A DNA stretch of 64,000 nt from Haliclona indistincta (Eukaryota > Porifera > Demospongiae > Haplosclerida > Chalinidae). Under the pieces are notes generated by a model that saw nothing but the letters and a program-made list of their open reading frames with translations, made no database searches and was not told where the DNA came from. Below, one piece after another: positions 57,466 through 64,000 of this stretch. The position numbers and the translations under genes are program-made. The stretch covers positions 8,971,152-9,035,151 of the forward strand of contig OZ024784.1 in NCBI GenBank assembly GCA_964017065.1, in the 5' to 3' direction. How positions within the stretch are numbered: the first letter of the stretch is position 1; every line of letters begins with the position of its first letter.

Positions 57466-58804
57466 ATGGCTGGCATCCCACAGACAGCAGAAGAACTTAA
57501 AGTAGAGTGAGTTTAACTATCAATTTTTTGGATACCACTCTATCATTTTCATTGTTTAGATTGGTTTCTGAGGAAAAATACTATGAAGATCGCATCGGTC
57601 ATGTGGAGAGAAATTTCTCCTCCCTCGTTGCGGCGATGGGTAGTATTTCGAGGAAAACAGCAAAAATGAGAGACAGGGGAGATAGGCTAGTTAAGACTGT
57701 GCAGGAGCTGGCTGCTGGAGAATCAGGTTCCACAAAGACCCATTTAGAAGCTGTTGGTGAGTGTTTTGCTGCTCTGGAAGACTACAGACAAGCTCAGGTA
57801 TTAAATTGAGATACCAGTATATACTTCATGTGAGATTCTGTTATTGTGTACACGTGTAGCTGGATAGATTTGATACTAAGATTATCAAACCACTTGTGGA
57901 TTATAACAGCACGTGCAAGAAAGCAAGAGTGAGCTGATTGTGCAAACATGTACCACTCCTTTATCACTGATGTTCTGACTTTCAGGAAGAAATTAAGACA
58001 TATGACGTGGACAGAAGAAAAGAGGTTAATGAGCAAAAGACTCTAGACAGGACCAGGATCAATGACCCAGCAAACAGGAGAAGAATAGTATCCTTTCACC
58101 ATCACGCAGGCGGCATGCATGCAATTAAGATTAGTGGGGGAAGAGATTAAACAATGATATGCATGCAAACATGTGTTCATTCCTTTACTTGCTATATCAG
58201 ACACAGGTATAGATCTATAAACTAAGAATGCTCAATTGCGTGGAGGAGTAATGACATGTTTATTATTTCTCTCTCATAGTTACAGTCAAGCCTGCAGAAG
58301 GCTCGATTTAAGAGGCTTCACTCATCTAAGCTACTAGAGAATCACATGGAGGGATTTGAAAGAAAAAGAACCCAAGATATGAAAGTATGTACTCAATAAC
58401 ACATGCAGCCACTTGTTTGTCAATGATTCCTACAGACTGCGATGCAGGAGTATGTTCATGTTCAGATGATGCTGCATGCCAAAGCACTCGAGCTCTATAC
58501 CATTGCCCACCAGAACTTGCAAGCTATCAGTGAAGATGAAAACGTACAGGTCAGTAAATACTCAATTTTCACACATGAGTAGTCGCCATCTTAATTCGAG
58601 GTCATCTCTACATATCATTGCCGAGTGGCAATAATAATTTACAGCTCATTCTTGTAGATCTTCCAAACTGGTCTTAGCCAACGCAAGAGAAGGGAGCCCA
58701 CTGCTGCTACCACAGAGGACCTAGACAGAGACACCCTGCCAACCTCATCACTTCAAAGCACTCCACAGCACGTGCCACCGACAAACAGTACATCCTTACT
58801 ATAA
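57466..58804 (+). CDS. CIBAR1: CIBAR1/FAM92-like BAR domain protein
   Basis: FAM92 proteins are BAR-domain partners of CBY1 at the ciliary base, bending membrane during ciliogenesis. Seven or so exons starting MAGIPQTAEELKVE. Coiled-coil BAR helices: HVERNFSSLVAAMGSISRKT with AKMRDRGDRLVKTVQEL, HLEAVGECFAALEDYRQAQL (human FADEFAKLQDYRQAEVE), DTKIIKPLVDYNSTCKKARE, DRTRINDPANRRR, ENHMEGFERKRTQDMKTAMQ, and MLHAKALELYTIAHQNLQAI with SEDEN (human FHGKALEVYTAAYQNIQNIDED). The tail is Thr/Ser-rich and ends TNSTSLL-stop. Identification is firm at family level; CIBAR1 versus CIBAR2 is not resolved. Together with RTTN it fits a ciliated animal. Confidence 0.85.
58574..58640 (-). repeat. Dispersed palindromic repeat, copy 3 (in CIBAR1 intron)
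   Basis: ATGAGTAGTCGCCATCTTAA, TTCGAGGTCATCTCTACATA and TCATTGCCGAGTGGCAAT, the reverse complement of the unit at 6412-6474 with a few mismatches. Lies in the last CIBAR1 intron. Confidence 0.7.
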
Positions 58805-59002
58805 ACCAACCAGTACCACTTGTTTTAACTTATTTTTAAGTGATATAAATTGTATGTGCATTTGACCAACTAATGCATGAGTCGTTGTGCCTGCATTTGA
58901 TGTACCAAGAAGTTACTTACATATACTGACAAAATTACGTAACAAAAGCCTCAAGTGTTTCAACTATCTACCATGGTCCACAAATAACACATCTGTCAGC
59001 TG

Positions 59003-60307
59003 TCACACAATAAAAAGTTCCACTGAGTTGCCTCTCAGGTATTGGCGATTGAGAGCTCGATAGGCAGTTTGAGCCAACCGTTCTGTTGGGAAAGTGACAA
59101 ATCCTTTTCCATTCGGCCGACCATTGTCGTGGCATTGCAAACGAACATCCTCATACTGCACACCATAGTCACGGAAGAAAGCCATAACATCAGCAGCTGA
59201 AGCAGAGTCAGACAGACCATGAACTCGAAGAACCTTGCGCTCCTGGGGAGAGGAATGAGGATAACTAACCATTGAACTTGGACCATCGTAGCGTCGTTGG
59301 TCATGGTAGCTCCTGCCAGGAGGATCCATAGGTCTACTACGCACGTCAAGAGACTTCCTATCATCATAGCTGTGGTGACCATAAGAATGTGATGAACGAG
59401 AATAGCGACTGCCGCCACCAAATCTACTCTTTTCTTCACCATAAGAACTGTTCCATCCTCCTCCTCCACCACGATCATCACCATACATACGAGACTCATT
59501 GTAATAACCACCATGACCACCAGATGACTCACGAGATCGATAGCCTCCTTCACGACCACCATAACCACCATACCCTCCGTAACCTTGAGAGTAAATCTCG
59601 TGTGATGTTTGAGGGCTTCGTCCTCGTCGCTCGGTGAATCCCATCATGTCCATCATTTCTTCCTCTGAGCAAGGGTCAACACGAATAGCTGCACCATCCA
59701 ACCGCTCTCCATCATACTTCAGAGCTTTCTTCAGTTCTTCAGAAGAAGCAAACTCAATGTAGCCATCTCCTCTGAAATGATTGCTAGAGTCGCGCAACAA
59801 GTGAATGCTATTTTTGGGAATAAGTACACCTTTAAAGAACAAGCGAACATCTTTGTACAAGCTGCCATCAGGCAATCCACGAAAGTAGCAACATCGAGTA
59901 CGGGAATTACTCATACGTGGACCTACCCTGATCGGTGAGCGATCTCTGACACGTACTGTATGCTCTGGAAAAGATCGACAATGTTCACCAGCACTCAATC
60001 TATGGACCTCATTGCGTGATGCACCACTAGCCAATGCTGCACGTACCAGTTCAACTCTGCGATCATCTGCCCTCATAACATCGATATATCGTGAGCCAAT
60101 ATGGTTCCTGTCCATCAACATAGCTCGCTTGATCTCTTCCTCATCACGTAGAGCTATATAGCAGATACCAGCACCGAGCCCATCAGAACACGCCATCATT
60201 TCTATGTTACGGTCAGGAATGTCTAATGACTTGAAGAATTGAGCAACATCCTCAACATCAGCTTGATAGGGCAGACCTCGACACAACACTCCCGGCCGTG
60301 ATGCCAT
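59003..60307 (-). CDS. hnRNP H/F-type RNA-binding protein with three quasi-RRMs
   Basis: A single-exon 434-aa protein. Three RRM-like domains of the hnRNP F/H/GRSF class. The first (~5-82) has VLCRGLPYQADVEDVAQFFK; the second (~140-217) has CCYFRGLPDGSLYKDVRLFF and DGYIEFASSEELKKAL; the third (~357-434) has VLRVHGLSDSASAADVMAFF, GRPNGKGFVTFPTERLA and ends RGNSVELFIV-stop. Between RRM2 and RRM3 is a Gly/Tyr/Ser/Arg-rich segment (GYGGYGGYGGREGG, DDRGGGGGWN), as in hnRNP H. The class binds G-tracts and regulates splicing and polyadenylation. A long antisense-frame ORF (59035-59571) is a by-product of the biased Gly/His codons. Convergent with CIBAR1 and divergent from FARS2. Confidence 0.92.
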   Translation of the reverse strand: MASRPGVLCRGLPYQADVEDVAQFFKSLDIPDRNIEMMACSDGLGAGICYIALRDEEEIKRAMLMDRNHIGSRYIDVMRADDRRVELVRAALASGASRNEVHRLSAGEHCRSFPEHTVRVRDRSPIRVGPRMSNSRTRCCYFRGLPDGSLYKDVRLFFKGVLIPKNSIHLLRDSSNHFRGDGYIEFASSEELKKALKYDGERLDGAAIRVDPCSEEEMMDMMGFTERRGRSPQTSHEIYSQGYGGYGGYGGREGGYRSRESSGGHGGYYNESRMYGDDRGGGGGWNSSYGEEKSRFGGGSRYSRSSHSYGHHSYDDRKSLDVRSRPMDPPGRSYHDQRRYDGPSSMVSYPHSSPQERKVLRVHGLSDSASAADVMAFFRDYGVQYEDVRLQCHDNGRPNGKGFVTFPTERLAQTAYRALNRQYLRGNSVELFIV

Positions 60308-60829
60308 ATCTACTAACTGCTGAGAGAAGAAATAGCCATCACCTTACACATCAGTATCATATCAATACAAGTTAACCCCTCCTACCAAGAGATATGACTT
60401 CAAACACATTGCTGCCACACAATAACCACGTACACATGTTCCAACTAGCCATGCAAAAATGCACTTGCCGAGACGCACTATTTTTTAATGTTTACTACAT
60501 TTTTATAACACGACCACAGTACAACAGCCATGCACTTGGCAGTACGGTAGTCAAGAAACCTTACCAATCTTTACGGACCAGCCAAATTTGAACCTTTTAA
60601 ACCACTCGTACTAGCCAGCCAACAGCCAAATCTTAAAGATGATCAGATCAGACCTAATCGAACTCTCGATCGATCTAGATGGCTCTCTCAGCTACAGCAG
60701 CTAGCTAGCTCGTACGTCCTATATGATAGTCCTCGAGTTTATAATGCGCATGCGTTTGAATGAACGAACCAGCCACGCCCACATGCTAGTTAGCTAGCCA
60801 CACGTGTTTTATTCGAGGGTTTTATTATC
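60308..60829. promoter_or_regulatory. Divergent promoter region of hnRNP H/F and FARS2
   Basis: A 520 bp gap. Close to FARS2, ATGCGCATGCGTTTG (~60744-60757) fits an NRF1 site and CACACGTGTT (~60799-60808) an E-box. 60310-60370 is probably the hnRNP 5' UTR, possibly with an intron. No gene is supported in the rest. Confidence 0.45.
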
Positions 60830-62146
60830 ATGACTACTATCGTTTCTCCCAAATTTCGAACGCAACTGTGGCAAGTGGCAGCCTATCAGTGGAGGCGGAA
60901 TTTTGCACAGGTTGTGACAGAAAAGGGAAATGAGCCAATAGAGGTTATTGGGAAGACTTATGTGCGTGATGAAATGACTAACGTAACGTCTGCCATATTG
61001 AAGAGAGTTGGAAGAAATCTCCATAGAGTACCCCAGCATCCTGTAAACATTATCAAGCAACGAGTAGTGAATCATTTTCACAAGTCTTTTGTCAATAGTG
61101 TAGGTAATCCCATCTTTGCTCACTTTGATGATGTTGGTCCTGTGGTTACCACTGAACAGAATTTTGACAGCCTTCTTGTTCCTTCTAATCATATCTGCCG
61201 AAGCAAAAAAGACAACTACTACATCAACAACTCGCACATGCTCAGAGCACACACGTCAGCACACCAATGCGATTTCATCAAAATGGGTTTTGACAGGTTC
61301 CTTGTGACAGGTGATGTGTACAGACGTGATACGATTGATAGTACGCACTATCCTGTATTCCATCAAACTGAGGGAGTTCGCTTGTACACAGATCATGAGT
61401 TGTTTCGTTCAACCAATGACGATTCGCTTGCTATATTAGAGGACAATGGTGTCGAAACAGATGAAAAACAAGCAGAGCATACCATTGACGCTGTTCGAGT
61501 GATGGAGATTGATCTAAAGCAGACATTGGAGGACCTGGTCAGACAGCTGTTTGGAAAAGATATACAAACTAGATGGGTTCCAGCTTATTTTCCATTCACT
61601 CATCCTTCCTATGAACTGGAAATATACTTCAGAGGAGAATGGATGGAGATGTTAGGCTCGGGCATAATGAAACAAGACATTCTTGTTAATGGAGGTGCTA
61701 AGAATAAAGTAGGATGGGCATTTGGTCTTGGTCTCGATAGGCTTGCAATGCTGCTCTTTGATATTCCTGGAATTCGACTGCTGTGGTCTACTGATCCTCG
61801 CTTTCTAGACCAGTTTGAATCAGTCGGTGTTGATCCCTCTACTGATATGAAGTTTCAACCCTTCAGCGTTTACCCGCCGTGCTACAAAGATGTCTCCTTC
61901 TGGCTTGACAATGCTGTGAATTTTGCTTCTACTGACTTGTATGAAATTGTCCGCTCAGTTGCCGGTGACCTTGTAGAGAAAGTGGACTTGATCGATGAAT
62001 TTGTGCATCCAGAGACAAAGAGAATTAGCAATTGCTACAGACTCACGTATCGATCCATGGATCAAACATTCACTGATGCTGAAATCAATGTAATACAAGG
62101 CAAAGTGAGAGCTGAACTACAGAAAACCGGTCTAGAGCTACGCTAA
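60830..62146 (+). CDS. FARS2: Mitochondrial phenylalanine-tRNA ligase
   Basis: Monomeric mitochondrial PheRS that charges tRNA-Phe. A single-exon 438-aa protein (human 451). Class II core: NPIFAHFDDVGPVVTTEQNF (motif 1 region), SHMLRAHTSAHQCDFI, motif 2 FLVTGDVYRRDTIDSTHYPV followed by FHQTEGVRLY, motif 3 GWAFGLGLDRLAMLLFDIPG. The C-terminal B8-like anticodon-binding domain has QPFSVYPPCYKDVSFWL and YRLTYRSMDQTFTDAEIN. The N-terminal ~35 residues (MTTIVSPKFRTQLWQVAAYQ, then WRRNFAQV) are basic and amphipathic, fitting a mitochondrial presequence. No introns, unlike most neighbours. Confidence 0.96.
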   Translation: MTTIVSPKFRTQLWQVAAYQWRRNFAQVVTEKGNEPIEVIGKTYVRDEMTNVTSAILKRVGRNLHRVPQHPVNIIKQRVVNHFHKSFVNSVGNPIFAHFDDVGPVVTTEQNFDSLLVPSNHICRSKKDNYYINNSHMLRAHTSAHQCDFIKMGFDRFLVTGDVYRRDTIDSTHYPVFHQTEGVRLYTDHELFRSTNDDSLAILEDNGVETDEKQAEHTIDAVRVMEIDLKQTLEDLVRQLFGKDIQTRWVPAYFPFTHPSYELEIYFRGEWMEMLGSGIMKQDILVNGGAKNKVGWAFGLGLDRLAMLLFDIPGIRLLWSTDPRFLDQFESVGVDPSTDMKFQPFSVYPPCYKDVSFWLDNAVNFASTDLYEIVRSVAGDLVEKVDLIDEFVHPETKRISNCYRLTYRSMDQTFTDAEINVIQGKVRAELQKTGLELR

Positions 62147-62181
62147 TAATATTGTCATTGAGTAGAGGTTAATTGTTGATT

Positions 62182-62266
62182 CATAGATAATATATACTAC
62201 GTAGTATATATTTAGTATATCGTAGTATATCATATATCGTAGGTTACGTAGTATATATTATCTATG
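62182..62266. repeat. Perfect 22-bp inverted repeat, AT-rich hairpin
   Basis: The arms CATAGATAATATATACTACG-TA (62182-62203) and its exact complement (62245-62266) flank a loop that itself repeats TAGTATAT/CGTAGTATAT. It lies between the convergent FARS2 and dsRBD genes and is probably a tiny palindromic MITE or a 3'-end hairpin. Confidence 0.8.
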
Positions 62267-62322
62267 GTTGATTGCTATAAATCATTTTTTACTAAATCAT
62301 ATAATACTATGAAAAAGACACA

Positions 62323-63827
62323 CTAAGATAATTTCAATTCACTGCACACTTTCTGAGCTGCACTTTGTTCTGCTGCTTTCTTAGTTGTGCATTCCTTCCC
62401 ATGATAGACTTGTGCTCTAGTAGTGAGTTTTATTTTAAGAGAACTACGAAATAGACCAGTCGAGAGCTTTTCTGTCTCGTAGAGAGGCAGGTCGAGGTGT
62501 TTCTTTTGCAGATACTCTTGTAAATGATTCTTGTAAGAGACTTCAGTTGATGCTAGAAAATCAAACATCATAAATCAGCACACAGTAGAAGAAAGCACAA
62601 GCACATACCTGAAGGGCTTTGCTGTTGAGATGTTGATCTTTGTAGTACAGAAGGAGTTGGTTTAGAAGAGCTTGAAGAAAGTGATCTTTGATATGCGTGT
62701 TGAGTGTTTGACTGTACTACTTCAGCATTTTTCTGCAGCTGACCAAAGTCTTCTAGAGCTGATTTAGCTGCTAGCTGCTCAGCTCGTTTCTTATTCGGCT
62801 CCACTGTTGACTGGAATGTCTTACCATTGACTTTAACTAAAGACACATAACCCACACAATCAATGGGAGATAAAGTAGTGTATTCAGGTAGTGGGAGCTT
62901 TGATTTCTGACAAAATTCATTCAGTAATTGTTTGCTGTTTAGATCAATAGTTTCAGAGTTCTTTGCGTGATTTGTAGGAAGAACAGCTGGTTGAGATGAG
63001 GCCACAACAGATGGTTGACTTACTGGCAGTCTTGATGCGTGAGAAAGAACCAAGTCTGATTGTTGATGGTGGGAAGATGAGTTTGAAGCACTGGACACAA
63101 GAATAGACCTTGATGTTAATTCAGGTGGTGGTGACAAACTTGTAAGGTGTTGCTGATGCTGGTGCGCATGCACAGTGCTGTCAACATTTGATGGTGAATG
63201 TCTGCTTTTAACAGAAACATCTTCTATACTGAAGTGCTTCAAGGCCTTCAAAGTGAGCTGGTATTTGGCTTGTTCAAAAGCAAGATTGATCTCATCAGGA
63301 TCTAGCTTGAAATCTACACTGCCAACTGTAAGCATTCCACTTACCATCCTATTGTGCTCAAAGTGAAGATTATGCTGTGGTTGTTTGAGATTGTGTGACA
63401 ATGCATACTCCTTTAGCTTGACCCATGCTCTCTCACACTCCTCCTCACTTGCTGGTACTCTTACAGCTGAACATGGTTTACTGACAGCTCTGATGCCAAT
63501 GCCAAATTTTGCTTCAATTGGGTGTGGGGGTAGGAATGACTGTCTTGAGCTTGAACCATTATCAAACCTTTGATGCAATTTGGAATCCTCCACAGGCATG
63601 TTGTTTGCCAATTTCTCAAAAGATTTTGTCAGATGATCAAGTGCAACACTAGCAGCGTCGTTCTCAGCTGATTTCTTACTAGAGTGACTTTCTTGAGACT
63701 TAAATAGTTGACCTTGACAGTTGACCAAGCCATTGTACAGTCCAGAGTCAGTCTTTTCTGTCTGATAAGTAGCAGTATCTAACTTGTGCTTCTGGCAATG
63801 CAAATTCAGTGCTGTTTTGTTAGCCAT
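62323..63827 (-). CDS. Protein with four double-stranded RNA-binding domains (one degenerate)
   Basis: Two exons: 63827-~62609, and ~62555-62323, joined across a ~53 bp intron (donor GTATGT). dsRBD 1 (residues ~3-70): ALNLHCQKHKLDTATYQTEK, FKSQESHSSKKSAENDAASV. A second, divergent one (~130-200): AWVKLKEYALSHNLKQPQHN, AFEQAKYQLTLKALKHF. After a Ser/His/Gln-rich linker, dsRBD 3 (~300-370): LLNEFCQKSKLPLPEYTT, TVEPNKKRAEQLAAKSALED. The last exon is dsRBD 4: YKNHLQEYLQKKHLDLPLYE, CTTKKAAEQSAAQKVCSELK, ending LKLS-stop. No catalytic domain (no RNase III, deaminase or kinase motif) is present. It resembles a tandem-dsRBD adaptor such as Dicer partners, but no orthologue is recognised. Divergent from the next gene with 55 bp between starts. 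Confidence 0.85.
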
Positions 63828-63882
63828 TTTTATGTGACGTCATTATAAAACATTTTAAAACAGAGTCTATAATTTATCACCA

Positions 63883-64000
63883 TGACTCAAATTTTGTTTT
63901 CGAGAGGATTCAGCGTGGCAAGCCAGGCAATGGCTAGATGTCTGTATGAGAGACTGGTGCTGTTTTCAGCGAGTACCTGTGGTAAGGGAGGGCCAGAACT
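63883..64000 (+). CDS. First exon of an unidentified gene (runs off the window)
   Basis: ATG at 63883 opens MTQILFSRGFSVASQAMARC and continues LYERLVLFSASTC to a likely donor GTAAGG at ~63980. The start is basic/hydrophobic without acids, compatible with a mitochondrial presequence. Too short to identify. Divergent from the dsRBD gene across 55 bp, so a shared promoter is likely. Confidence 0.5.

Noticed and set aside
59035..59571. 178-codon ORF overlapping the hnRNP gene
   Set aside because: Same-strand alternative frame across Gly-rich codons; Met/Val-rich artefact.
60394..60591. 65-codon ORF between hnRNP and FARS2
   Set aside because: No motif; in the divergent promoter/5' UTR region.

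Overview
This is eukaryotic, animal nuclear DNA with very short introns (mostly about 40-100 nt, GT..AG), small intergenic gaps and many head-to-head gene pairs. The genes are metazoan orthologues: rotatin, Integrator subunit 2, IMPACT, UBE2T, E2F4/5, CIBAR1, HEATR3 and hnRNP H/F. This combination of packing and divergence suggests an early-branching animal, most likely a demosponge (Amphimedon-like). The species is inference. I see no bacterial genes, tRNA, rRNA or CRISPR.

Layout. 1-7,800: 3' part of DDX27 (+), with two antisense copies of a DEDDh exonuclease nested in its last large intron. 7,960-11,100: an unrecognised single-exon membrane protein (-) divergent from alanine aminotransferase (+). 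11,340-25,400: rotatin RTTN (-) and Integrator INTS2 (+) sharing a ~106 bp promoter. 25,540-29,770: ZC3H3 (-) and a small Schlafen/AlbA_2 protein (-). 29,970-33,710: a tight minus-strand run POLR2C > UBE2T > IMPACT. 34,000-38,000: RTRAF (+), SLX9/FAM207A (-), MRPL30 (-) and an E2F4/5-type factor (+). 38,000-44,670: gene-poor stretch of decayed mobile DNA (SDR pseudogene, foldback MITE, pogo/Tigger transposase with PHD finger, LINE reverse transcriptase). 44,760-64,000: EF-hand protein (+), a large unrecognised TPR/propeller-like protein (-), HEATR3 (+), PGLS (-), CIBAR1/FAM92 (+), hnRNP H/F (-), FARS2 (+), a multi-dsRBD protein (-) and the first exon of another gene (+).

The genes are mostly housekeeping: ribosome biogenesis (DDX27, SLX9, HEATR3), transcription and RNA processing (POLR2C, INTS2, ZC3H3, RTRAF, hnRNP H/F), cilium/centriole (RTTN, CIBAR1), DNA repair (UBE2T), translation control (IMPACT) and mitochondrial translation (MRPL30, FARS2). 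I see no operon-like functional unit. The less ordinary content is: the nested exonuclease pair with an unequal pattern of divergence, two or three unrecognised proteins, a TTAA-flanked MITE family within introns of INTS2 and HEATR3, a foldback element with a second MITE nested in it, and a pogo transposase carrying an in-frame minisatellite.
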